From Ottowia sp. (GTDB lineage: Bacteria > Pseudomonadota > Gammaproteobacteria > Burkholderiales > Burkholderiaceae_C), in contig JALOAS010000057.1 of the NCBI GenBank assembly GCA_023228705.1, positions 1-21,718 on the forward strand: 21,718 nt of DNA. The letters run 5' to 3'. This document shows, piece by piece, positions 15,230 to 21,718 of this stretch. The position numbers and the translations under genes are program-made. Under the pieces are notes generated by a model. It did not search any database and had not been told where the DNA came from. It saw only the letters and a list, made by a program, of their open reading frames with translations. Numbering within the stretch: position 1 is the first letter of the stretch; every line of letters starts with the position of its first letter.

Positions 15230-16209
15230 GATGCGTCTTTGTGGCGCTGCAGCGCGGCCAAGCTGCACAAATCGATGTTGCCACCGCTGATGATCACGCC
15301 CACGCGGGCGCCAGCCAGCTCATGCCGCATGCGGCGCGCGGCGGCCAGGCCCAGGCAGCCGGTTGGCTCCACCACCAGCTTCATGCGCTCGGCAAAAAAG
15401 CGCATGCAGGCAACCAGCTCGTCATCAGAAGCCAATACGATATCGGTCACGTTTTGCAAGATGATGGGGAAAGTGTAACGCCCGAGCTGCTGCGTCTGCG
15501 CGCCGTCGGCGATGGTACGCGGCGCGTCTATGCGCACGAGGGCGCCACTCCGGAACGAGCGCCGGCCGTCGTCGCCCGCCTCCGGCTCGACGCCATAGAC
15601 CCTGCACTGAGGCATCAGTGCCCGGGCCGCCAGCGCCGTGCCCGACAGCAGGCCGCCGCCGCCCAGCGGCGTGAAGATGGCGTCCAGCGGTCCGGCGTCC
15701 TGCAACAGCTCCAGCGCGGCGGTACCCTGCCCCGCGATCACGTCGGGGTGGTCAAACGGCGGGATCAGCGTGTAGCCTTTGTCGCGGGCCAGTTCACTTG
15801 CAATCTGCTCGCGGTCGTCGGCGTAGCGGTCGTACAGCACCACTTCGGCGCCGTATCCGCGCGTGGCAGCCAGCTTGGCTGGCGGCGCGTCTCCGGGCAT
15901 GACAACGACAGCATGCAGGCCCGCCAGCTGTGCCGCCAGCGCCACCGCCTGCGCATGGTTGCCCGAGGAAAAGGCAACGACGCCGGCCCGGCGCTGGCGC
16001 TCGGTCAGCCGGGCCAGCGCATGGCAGGCGCCGCGGAACTTGAACGCCCCCGCGCGCTGCAGGTTCTCGCACTTGAAGAAAAAATGCACGCCAGTGTCGC
16101 GGTCCAGCGTGCCGGAGGTCAGCATGGGCGTGCGGTGGACCGTTCCGGCCAGGCGGGAAGCGGCAGCCTCCACATCGGCAAAGGTGGGCAGCACAGGCGA
16201 CAATGGCAT
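15220..16209 (-). CDS. PLP-dependent threonine/hydroxyaspartate dehydratase-like enzyme
   Basis: This is a 329-residue fold-type II PLP enzyme. The PLP lysine is Lys57 in GAFKFRGA, the SSGNHAQAVALAA loop binds the substrate carboxylate, the glycine loop GGGGLLSG binds the PLP phosphate, and the C-terminus has ISGGNID. There is no C-terminal ACT regulatory domain, so it is not the biosynthetic IlvA. Length and motifs fit catabolic threonine dehydratase, serine dehydratase/racemase or threo-3-hydroxyaspartate ammonia-lyase; the last is a good guess for this size but is not proven. Start ATG 16209 gives MPLSPVLPTFADVEAAASRL, the usual N-terminus. An extended frame upstream is an artefact of high GC. 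It is divergent from the MBL hydrolase gene with a 129-bp gap. Confidence 0.9.
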   Translation of the reverse strand: MPLSPVLPTFADVEAAASRLAGTVHRTPMLTSGTLDRDTGVHFFFKCENLQRAGAFKFRGACHALARLTERQRRAGVVAFSSGNHAQAVALAAQLAGLHAVVVMPGDAPPAKLAATRGYGAEVVLYDRYADDREQIASELARDKGYTLIPPFDHPDVIAGQGTAALELLQDAGPLDAIFTPLGGGGLLSGTALAARALMPQCRVYGVEPEAGDDGRRSFRSGALVRIDAPRTIADGAQTQQLGRYTFPIILQNVTDIVLASDDELVACMRFFAERMKLVVEPTGCLGLAAARRMRHELAGARVGVIISGGNIDLCSLAALQRHKDASWA

Positions 16210-16338
16210 CCGGCAATGATAGGCTCTGCGCTCAAGCGCGTCGCACGCCGGTCTCGTGACCCCGACGCCGCGCACCAGCGGCCGCCGTCGCAGCCGCTGT
16301 TTCCACCTCTTGCCGGCCCATCGGGCCGATTTGATTCC

Positions 16339-17001
16339 ATGAACGCCAAGACCGCCTGCCAACTGCACTACCAGACCATCCCGGTCACACCCTTCCAGCA
16401 AAACTGCTCCATCGTCTGGTGCGACGCCACGCGCGAGGCCGCCGTCATCGACCCGGGCGGAGACCTGCCACGCATAGAAGCCGCGCTGCAGGAGCAGGGC
16501 CTGGACTTCCGGCAAATCTGGCTCACGCACTGCCACATCGACCACGCGGGGGGCACCGCCGAGCTGGCGCGGCGCCATGACGTGCCCATCATCGGCCCGC
16601 ACCCGGGCGACCAGTTCTGGATAGACGGCCTGGCCGAGCAGGCGCGCATGTTCGGCTTGCCGCCGGCCGAGGCCTTTGTCCCCACGCGCTGGCTGCACGA
16701 CGGCGACACCGTGCAGGTCGGCCACTGCGAGCTCGCGGTACGCCATTGTCCCGGGCACACGCCCGGCCACGTGGTGTTCCACAGCGCAGAGGCCAAGCGC
16801 GCCTTCGTGGGCGACGTGCTGTTTGCCGGCAGCATCGGCCGCAGCGATTTCCCCGGCGGCAACCACGAGCAGCTGGTGGCCAGCATCCGCGAGCGCCTGT
16901 GGCCCATGGGCAACGACACCATCTTCATTCCCGGCCATGGCCCGGAGAGCAGCTTTGGCCGGGAGCGCCGCAGCAACCCGTTCGTTCGCGATGGCGTTTG
17001 A
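16339..17001 (+). CDS. MBL-fold hydrolase, glyoxalase II-like (YcbL/GloC type)
   Basis: This is a 220-residue metallo-beta-lactamase fold protein. The metal motif THCHIDHAGG gives His64, His66, Asp68 and His69. Further ligands are His in HCPGHTPGH, Asp in FVGDVLFAGSIGRSDF and His in FIPGHGPES. The DVLFAGSIGRSDFPGG stretch and short length place it in the single-domain YcbL-like group that hydrolyses S-lactoylglutathione or related thioesters rather than the longer GloB. There is no signal peptide, so it is cytoplasmic. ATG 16339 lacks a clear ribosome-binding site but precedes the conserved QTIPVTPFQQNCSI segment by a normal distance. The AmpG-type gene follows 47 bp later. Confidence 0.93.
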   Translation: MNAKTACQLHYQTIPVTPFQQNCSIVWCDATREAAVIDPGGDLPRIEAALQEQGLDFRQIWLTHCHIDHAGGTAELARRHDVPIIGPHPGDQFWIDGLAEQARMFGLPPAEAFVPTRWLHDGDTVQVGHCELAVRHCPGHTPGHVVFHSAEAKRAFVGDVLFAGSIGRSDFPGGNHEQLVASIRERLWPMGNDTIFIPGHGPESSFGRERRSNPFVRDGV

Positions 17002-17048
17002 ACGACCGCGCGTGACGTCGCCCCGGCCTGTTGCAGCAGGAGTCGCGC

Positions 17049-18383
17049 TTGCCTGAGCTGGCCAGCCCGCACGCCGCAGCGCCCAGGCGCGGCTGGCTGG
17101 CCAGCTTGCGGATCTACCTGGCGCCGGCCAGCCTGCGCATGTTCACGCTGGGCTTTGCCGCCGGCCTGCCGCTGCTGCTGGTGCTGGGCACGCTGTCTTT
17201 CCGGCTGCGCGAGGCCGGCGTGGACCGCTCGACCATCGGCCACCTGAGCTGGGTCGGGCTGGCGTACGGATTCAAGTGGGCCTGGGCACCGCTGGTCGAC
17301 CGCATGCCGCTGCCGCTGCTCACGCGGCTGCTGGGCCGGCGCCGCAGCTGGCTGCTGCTGGCGCAGGGCGGCGTCGTCGCCGGACTCGTTGGCATGGCAG
17401 CGGCCGATCCCAACGATTCGCTGACCGTGGTCACCTGGTGCGCGCTGGCCGTGGCCTTTGCCTCGGCCACGCAGGACATTGCGCTGGACGCGTACCGCAT
17501 CGAATCGGCACCGGTAGACGAGCAGCCCGCGCTGGCCGCCACCTATCAGACCGGCTACCGGCTGGCCATGATCTGGGCCGGCGCCGGCGTGCTGTGGATC
17601 GCCGCGCGCGCGCAGGCGCTGGCCGGCTACGACAACGAAGCCTGGCGCATCGCGTACCTGGTCATGGCCGCGTCCATGGCCGTGGGCGCGCTGACCGTGC
17701 TGCTCTCGCCCGAGCCGGCGCCGCGGCCGCTGCCACCCATGCAGGACTTCAGCGCCTGGCTGCGCGGCACGCTGCTGGCGCCGTTTGCCGATTTTTTCCG
17801 CCGCTACAAGTGGCATGCCGCGCTCATCCTGGTGCTGATCGCCACCTACCGGATCAGCGACGTGGTCATGGGAATCATGGCCAACCCGTTCTACGTCGAC
17901 ATGGGCTACACCAAGGACGAGGTGGCCTGGGTCACCAAGATCTTTGGCGTCATCATGACGCTGGTCGGCGCCTTTGTCGGCGGCGCGCTGGCGCTGCGGC
18001 GCGGCGTCATGCCGGTGCTCATGCTGGGCGCCGTGCTCAGCGCCGCCACCAACCTGGCGTTTGCCTGGCTCGCCGGCATCGGCCACCACGTGCCGGCGCT
18101 GGTGCTGGTGGTGTCGGCCGACAACCTGGCCTCGGGACTGGCCTCGGCCGCGTTCATCGGCTACCTCTCGGGCCTGACCAACATCAACTACTCGGCCACG
18201 CAATACGCGCTGTTCAGCTCCATGATGCTGCTGCTGCCCAAGTTCATTGCCGGGTTCTCGGGCGACTACGTCGATGCCTTTGGCTACGCCGGCTTTTTTG
18301 CCAGCACCGCGCTGCTGGGCGTGCCGGTGCTGCTGCTGGTGTGGCTGGCCATGCGAAGCCGCACGCTCGCGCCACCGGCATGA
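17049..18383 (+). CDS. AmpG-family MFS permease
   Basis: This is a 444-residue membrane protein with about 12 predicted segments. The opening LRMFTLGFAAGLPLLLVLGT, followed by RLREAGVDRSTIGHLSWVGL, SATQDIALDAYRIE and KDEVAWVTKIFGV, is the AmpG pattern. AmpG imports anhydromuropeptides released from peptidoglycan for recycling and so feeds beta-lactamase induction in some species. Family members in Burkholderiales may have other substrates. I chose TTG at 17049 because AGGAG (17038-17042) lies 6 nt upstream; a second in-frame TTG at 17031 would overlap that site. It ends 181 bp before the response regulator gene. Confidence 0.9.
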   Translation: MPELASPHAAAPRRGWLASLRIYLAPASLRMFTLGFAAGLPLLLVLGTLSFRLREAGVDRSTIGHLSWVGLAYGFKWAWAPLVDRMPLPLLTRLLGRRRSWLLLAQGGVVAGLVGMAAADPNDSLTVVTWCALAVAFASATQDIALDAYRIESAPVDEQPALAATYQTGYRLAMIWAGAGVLWIAARAQALAGYDNEAWRIAYLVMAASMAVGALTVLLSPEPAPRPLPPMQDFSAWLRGTLLAPFADFFRRYKWHAALILVLIATYRISDVVMGIMANPFYVDMGYTKDEVAWVTKIFGVIMTLVGAFVGGALALRRGVMPVLMLGAVLSAATNLAFAWLAGIGHHVPALVLVVSADNLASGLASAAFIGYLSGLTNINYSATQYALFSSMMLLLPKFIAGFSGDYVDAFGYAGFFASTALLGVPVLLLVWLAMRSRTLAPPA

Positions 18384-18564
18384 GCGCAGCCGGGCAAGCC
18401 GCCGCGCCGGCACGTCACGACGCCGCACATTCTGCTGTACAGTGCCCGGAGCGCAGCCTGGGACGCGCCTTGTTTGCACAACTTTACGGCGCGCTCAACC
18501 CGGCGTCACGCACCGCCGCCAACATGGCGGCATGTACCCCCACCGACCACGACAGAAAAACGGC

Positions 18565-19272
18565 ATGAGCAAGGCCCGCATCCTGATGATAGAGGACGAC
18601 ACGCGGCTGGCGGCCATGGTGCGCAACTACCTGGCGCAGGCGGATTTCGAGGTGGTGCACGTCACCGACGGCAAGCGTGGGCTGGAAGCGCTGCAGCGCC
18701 AGCTGGTCGACCTGACCATCCTCGACCTCATGCTGCCCGACATGGACGGCCTGGAGGTCTGCCGCCGCATCCGCGCACAACCCGGCGACATTGCGCATGT
18801 GCCCATCCTCATGCTCACCGCCAAGGGCGACCCCATGGACCGCGTCATCGGGCTGGAAGTGGGCGCCGACGACTACCTGCCCAAGCCCTTCGAGCCGCGC
18901 GAGCTGCTGGCGCGCATCCGTGCCGTGCTGCGCCGCCGCGGACCCGACAGCGCGCCGGCGCAGACGCCGCTGCTGTTCGGCAGCCTGGAGATAGACCGCG
19001 ACGCGCGCACGGTGACCGTGGACGACCAGGAGTGCGCACTCACCAGCTACCAGTTCGACCTGCTGGTGGTGCTGGCCGAGCGCGCCGGCCGCGTACTCAC
19101 GCGCGACCAGATCATGGAGGCGGTGCGCGGCCGCGAGCTTGACGCGTATGACCGTTCCATAGACGTGCACGTGGGCCGCATCCGCGCGGCCATAGAAGCC
19201 GATGTCAAGAACCCCAAGCGCATCCTGACCGTGCGCGGCGTCGGCTACGTGTTCGCGCGCGAGCAGCCGTAG
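18565..19272 (+). CDS. OmpR/PhoB-family response regulator
   Basis: This is a 235-residue two-domain regulator. The receiver domain (about 4-117) has the acidic pocket Glu10-Asp11-Asp12, phospho-acceptor Asp54 in TILDLMLPDMDG, Thr85 in LMLTAKGD and Lys107 in YLPKPFEP. The winged-helix DNA-binding domain (about 135-232) shows LTSYQFDLLVVLAERAGRVL, SIDVHVGRIR and ILTVRGVGYVF. Phosphorylation by the downstream kinase should control DNA binding. The last conserved stretch and length are those of RstA/CpxR-like regulators, but target genes are unknown. The 181-bp gap upstream carries a GCCGCC / GGCGGC hairpin just before the start and a CTGTACAG palindrome near 18435; no clear promoter is seen there. 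The kinase gene starts 9 bp after the stop. Confidence 0.95.
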   Translation: MSKARILMIEDDTRLAAMVRNYLAQADFEVVHVTDGKRGLEALQRQLVDLTILDLMLPDMDGLEVCRRIRAQPGDIAHVPILMLTAKGDPMDRVIGLEVGADDYLPKPFEPRELLARIRAVLRRRGPDSAPAQTPLLFGSLEIDRDARTVTVDDQECALTSYQFDLLVVLAERAGRVLTRDQIMEAVRGRELDAYDRSIDVHVGRIRAAIEADVKNPKRILTVRGVGYVFAREQP

Positions 19273-19281
19273 AACCGCAGC

Positions 19282-20532
19282 ATGTCCAATCCGGTTTCCC
19301 GCAAGCTGTACCTGCGCATCTGGCTGGCCATCGTCGGCAGCGTGCTCATCCTCAGCCTCATCCTGGCTGCGGCCTGGCACCAGTACGAGCAGGAGCGCGA
19401 GCTGGAGCGCCAGGCACAGCCGCCACGCGCCGTCACCGTCCATGACAGCAGCACCGGCCAGACGCTGCGCGGCAAGGGTCGCATCCAGTGGTCGCGCGAG
19501 CAGGGCACCGACTTCAGTGTCGAGCTGGACAGCGGCCGCACGCTCGAGCTGCACCTGGCACCGTTTGCACGATCGTCGCGCAGCAGCCTGTCGGTGCTGA
19601 TGTGGCGCCTGCGCTCGCCGCTTGGCTTCCTGTGGATCATCGGCCTGGCCGGGCTGGCGGTCATGCTCGGCGTGTTCCCGATCGCGCGCCGCCTGACCGG
19701 GCGCCTGGTCACCCTGCAGCACGGCGTGCAGCGCTGGGGCGAAGGCCACCTGGACCAGCGCGTGGCCGTCAGCGGCGCCGACGAAATCTCCGACCTGGCG
19801 CACCACTTCAACCAGGCCGCGGACCGCATCGAGGAGCTGATGGACGAACAGGCCCGGATCGTGCAATCGCAAAAATCACTGCTGGCCAACGCCTCGCACG
19901 AGTTGCGCTCGCCGCTGGCGCGCATCCGCATGGCGCTGGAGCTGTCGCACGGCGCCATCGACGACGCCGACACGCGCGCCGAAATTTCGCGCAACGTGAC
20001 CGAGCTGGACGAACTGGTCGAGGAGATCCTGCTCGCCAGCCGCCTGGATGCACCGCGTGCCAGCCTGGGCCCGACCGAAGCGGTGGACCTGGTCGGCCTG
20101 CTGGTGGAGGAGTGCGCGCGCGTGGACGCCAGCCTGTCGCTGCCGGCCGGCGTGCAGGAGATGGTGGTGCCCGGCATCGCCAAGCTGCTGCGCCGCGCCA
20201 TCCGCAACCTGCTGGAGAATGCGGTGCGCTACGGCGGCGACCCGCAGCATGGCCCGCAGGTCCGGGCCGCATTGCAAAGCCACGGTGGCATGGCACAAAT
20301 CCTGGTCGATGACCAGGGCCCCGGCGTGCCCGCTGACCAGCGGGAACGCATCTTCGAGCCGTTCTACCGCCTGCCGGGTGCGAGCGAACACGAAGGAGGC
20401 GTTGGCCTGGGGCTGTCGCTGGTGCGTTCAATTGCCCGGCACCATGACGGCTCGGTACGCTGCGCGGAAGCGCCGGTCCGTGGCGCGCGGTTCATCCTGA
20501 GCCTGCCGCTGCCACCGGTGCTGGCCGCGTGA
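19282..20532 (+). CDS. membrane sensor histidine kinase
   Basis: This is a 416-residue sensor kinase paired with the preceding regulator. A first membrane segment (about 12-31) is followed by a small periplasmic region (about 32-111) with no known sensor motif, a second membrane segment (about 112-133) and a HAMP linker (about 134-188). HisKA carries the phospho-acceptor His206 in ANASHELRSPLARIRMALEL. The ATPase domain has the N-box NLLENAVRYGG (Asn313), the G1 box DDQGPGVP, the F-box FEPFYRLPG and the G2 box GGVGLGLSLV. The layout is that of EnvZ/CpxA/RstB-type kinases, which sense envelope conditions. The stimulus is not readable from the sequence. A GCCGC / GCGGC hairpin at 20538-20551 follows the stop. 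Confidence 0.95.
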   Translation: MSNPVSRKLYLRIWLAIVGSVLILSLILAAAWHQYEQERELERQAQPPRAVTVHDSSTGQTLRGKGRIQWSREQGTDFSVELDSGRTLELHLAPFARSSRSSLSVLMWRLRSPLGFLWIIGLAGLAVMLGVFPIARRLTGRLVTLQHGVQRWGEGHLDQRVAVSGADEISDLAHHFNQAADRIEELMDEQARIVQSQKSLLANASHELRSPLARIRMALELSHGAIDDADTRAEISRNVTELDELVEEILLASRLDAPRASLGPTEAVDLVGLLVEECARVDASLSLPAGVQEMVVPGIAKLLRRAIRNLLENAVRYGGDPQHGPQVRAALQSHGGMAQILVDDQGPGVPADQRERIFEPFYRLPGASEHEGGVGLGLSLVRSIARHHDGSVRCAEAPVRGARFILSLPLPPVLAA

Positions 20533-20593
20533 GCAGCGCCGCAAGCGCGGCAGGTCATGTCTTCACCCGATTGGACAGCATCGCCAGCTTGCC

Positions 20594-20796
20594 GGATGAC
20601 GGATGACGGATGAAGCCGGCCCTTGCGGGCCATTGATGATGGCCGCCTGCGGCGGCTGATGAAGGTTTGGCGTCAAGCGTTCGGCGTCCAGCGTGTGCCC
20701 ACCACGCTCAACGCTCAACCTCTTCAAACGCTCAACCTCCCCATCATGGCGGCGCAGCCGCAGTCATCGAGGCGGCAGCGAGGTCATCCGTCATGC
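20594..20796 (+). repeat. heptamer-based inverted repeat, copy 3 (complete)
   Basis: This is the full architecture. Three GGATGAC-type heptamers (20594-20614) come first, then hairpins GGCCC-TTGC-GGGCC (20618-20631) and GCCGCC-TGC-GGCGGC (20642-20656), then four GCGTNNN heptamers (20670-20697). After a short centre come GCTCAAC heptamers (20706-20719, 20730-20736), the inverted partner block CATCATGGCGGCGCAGCCGC, and GTCATCC / GTCATGC heptamers (20783-20796), which are the GGATGAC array in reverse. The symmetry centre is near 20695. The element lies between the kinase gene and the convergent DUF2007 gene. The following 67 bp (20797-20863) hold a shortened second right arm with CGCTCAAC units. 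Confidence 0.8.
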
Positions 20797-20863
20797 GCCA
20801 CGCCAAACGCTCAACGCCGAACGCTCAACCTCCCCATGGTGCCCTCGCCGCGATTGACCGCCC

Positions 20864-21059
20864 GAATGACCAATGACCTCGGCCCTTGCGGGCCTTGTAT
20901 GAACGCCGCCTGCGGCGGCTGATGAAGGTTTGGCGTCAAGCGTCCAGCGTGTGCCCACCACGCTCAACGCTCAACCTCTTCAAACGCTCAACCTCCCCAT
21001 CATGGCGGCGCAGCCGCAGTCATCGATGCGGCAGCGAGGTCATCTGTCATCCGTCACAC
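20864..21059 (+). repeat. heptamer-based inverted repeat, copy 4 (complete)
   Basis: This is a direct repeat of copy 3 at an offset of 263 bp, nearly identical from the GGCCC-TTGC-GGGCC hairpin (20881-20894) onward. The left outer heptamers are diverged (GAATGAC, CAATGAC; 20864-20877), and one GCGTNNN heptamer is missing compared with copy 3. The right outer array is GTCATCT, GTCATCC, GTCACAC (21039-21059). The GCCGCC-TGC-GGCGGC hairpin is at 20905-20919. Confidence 0.8.
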
Positions 21060-21112
21060 CAAACGCTCAACCTCGTCAAGGCGTCAGCGAGGTCATCCGT
21101 CATGCGCCACGC
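21060..21112 (+). repeat. partial right arm of the heptamer repeat
   Basis: An extra right-arm fragment has a CGCTCAAC unit, then GTCATCC and GTCATGC heptamers (21092-21105) and CGCCACGCG. It ends 6 bp before the stop codon of the DUF2007 gene on the other strand. Confidence 0.65.
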
Positions 21113-21117
21113 GCCCT

Positions 21118-21426
21118 TCAGTCCATGGGCATCCACGTGCCGCAGTTCCAGCACTGCTCAAACCCGCCCTCGACCAGCTCGCCGCAGTGGCGGCAGTACC
21201 AGCGACGCTGCGGCAGCTGCTCCAGATCGTGCAGGAGCTGGCGCGCCGCCGCCTCGTGCTCCGGGTAGCGCAGCCAGATCTCCGGCAGGCACTGGTCGGG
21301 CGGGATCTCGCCGGCAATGCTGGTCAGGTGCAGCCGCTCGACCGTGGCCGGATAGCCAGCTTCGCACAACAGGTCGGCCCACACCGTTGCCATGGCCGCG
21401 TTGGGCGCCCGCATCAGACGCATCAT
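21118..21426 (-). CDS. DUF2007-type protein with C-terminal zinc ribbon
   Basis: This is a 102-residue protein (or 101 if the adjacent ATG at 21423 is used). The N-terminal part, MMRLMRAPNAAMATVWADLL with AGEIPPDQCLPEIWL, matches the 'putative signal-transducing' DUF2007 fold, a small ferredoxin-like domain. The C-terminus is a zinc ribbon with Cys78-x2-Cys81 and Cys92-x2-Cys95 in the sequence WYCRHCGELVEGGFEQCWNC. The role is unknown; the pairing suggests regulation or protein binding. A longer frame upstream runs through the lipoprotein gene and is not real. The gene is 13 bp downstream of the lipoprotein gene on the same strand. Confidence 0.85.
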   Translation of the reverse strand: MMRLMRAPNAAMATVWADLLCEAGYPATVERLHLTSIAGEIPPDQCLPEIWLRYPEHEAAARQLLHDLEQLPQRRWYCRHCGELVEGGFEQCWNCGTWMPMD

Positions 21427-21439
21427 GACGAGGATTGCA

Positions 21440-21631
21440 TCAGCGCGGGCTGCGGCTGGCGCCGACATCTGCGGTGCCATACACCGTGACACCGGGCGCG
21501 GCCGCAGACGGCGGCTCGGGCGCGGCAGTATGGGCACAGCCGCCCAGGCCGAGCAGGACGGCCGCAGTGGCGGCACTCGCCAGCGCCTTGCCGCGGCACG
21601 CCGTACGAAAACCATTGCGGATGGGGTTCAT
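21440..21631 (-). CDS. very small lipoprotein, function unknown
   Basis: This is a 63-residue protein with a basic N-terminus, a hydrophobic stretch ATAAVLLGLGG and a lipobox ending at Cys32. The mature part is only about 30 residues, Pro/Ala-rich, ending GVTVYGTADVGASRSPR. ATG 21631 is chosen rather than 21646 because it gives a normal signal-peptide length. The 'VYGTADVG' tail recalls the start of beta-barrel porins of this order (VYG-x-x-D-x-G), which may be a chance likeness or a relic. It sits between a probable dehydrogenase gene and the DUF2007 gene, all on the minus strand. Confidence 0.6.
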   Translation of the reverse strand: MNPIRNGFRTACRGKALASAATAAVLLGLGGCAHTAAPEPPSAAAPGVTVYGTADVGASRSPR

Positions 21632-21665
21632 GCGTCCAGTATGCACGACAATGCCGTGCCAGTCA

Positions 21666-21718
21666 TCACGGGCGGTTGGCCCCGTTCGGCCCGGAGTAGT
21701 CGTAAAAGCCGCGCCCGC
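21666..21718 (-). CDS. C-terminal end of a probable 3-hydroxyacyl-CoA dehydrogenase (partial)
   Basis: The last 16 codons read GRGFYDYSGPNGANRP followed by TGA (21666-21668). GRGFYDYSG is the conserved C-terminal motif of 3-hydroxybutyryl-CoA / 3-hydroxyacyl-CoA dehydrogenases (Hbd/PaaH family), which oxidise 3-hydroxyacyl-CoA with NAD. Most of the gene lies outside the window, so the call rests on this motif only. The stop is 34 bp before the lipoprotein start. Confidence 0.6.
   Translation of the reverse strand, partial: GRGFYDYSGPNGANRP

Noticed and set aside
15220..16209. Biosynthetic threonine deaminase IlvA
   Set aside because: The protein is only about 330 residues and lacks the C-terminal ACT regulatory domain.
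20594..21112. CRISPR array
   Set aside because: The repeats are 7-bp units and long direct or inverted blocks. There are no regular 25-40 bp direct repeats with unique spacers, and no cas genes nearby.
20623..21428. Plus-strand frames of 99 and 180 codons through the repeat region and the DUF2007 gene
   Set aside because: They consist of translated repeats and antisense of the zinc-ribbon gene, with no conserved motif or ribosome-binding site.

Overview
The window comes from a high-GC betaproteobacterium, most likely a member of the Comamonadaceae (Acidovorax/Comamonas-like). This is judged from the GC-rich codon use, the gene families present (fused MlaE-type permease, bactofilin, LivKHMGF set, DUF2007 zinc-ribbon protein, YifB/ComM) and the frequent GTG/TTG starts. 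No rRNA or tRNA gene, CRISPR array or prophage was seen. The genus is inferred, not proven.

Layout. 1-432 (-) is the N-terminal part of an IS1634-type transposase cut by the window edge. It is followed by about 500 bp of non-coding, partly AT-rich DNA that holds two hairpins, one of them a 118-bp imperfect palindrome. 937-4529 (-) is a four-gene MCE/Mla-type lipid transport operon: STAS-fused permease, ATPase, MCE protein and lipoprotein. 4802-5422 (+) is a bactofilin with a (Gly-Ser-Thr)6 tail. 5602-12012 (+) is an acyl-CoA synthetase followed by a complete five-gene Liv-type ABC importer. This looks like an uptake-and-activation module for an organic acid, although no substrate can be read from sequence. 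12097-12501 (-) is a small Gly/Val-rich repeat lipoprotein, 12676-13551 (-) an EamA/DMT permease, 13700-15229 (-) comM and 15220-16209 (-) a PLP-dependent threonine dehydratase-like enzyme. 16339-17001 (+) is a glyoxalase II-like MBL hydrolase and 17049-18383 (+) an AmpG-family MFS permease. 18565-20532 (+) is an OmpR-type response regulator with its sensor kinase. 21118-21718 (-) holds a DUF2007 zinc-ribbon protein, a tiny lipoprotein and the last codons of a probable 3-hydroxyacyl-CoA dehydrogenase.

The most unusual content is non-coding. A dispersed repeat family built from 7-bp units is found at 12575-12656, about 13583-13690, 20594-20796 and 20864-21059, with extra half-copies. The two full copies have inverted arrays of a GGATGAC heptamer at their outer ends, GC-rich hairpins inside these, and inverted arrays of GCGTNNN / GCTCAAC heptamers around the centre. 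The copies differ by heptamer number and by a 7-bp indel. All of them lie immediately 3' of genes, so they may act as RNA or DNA secondary structures at gene ends, or they may be non-autonomous mobile repeats. Both roles are inference.
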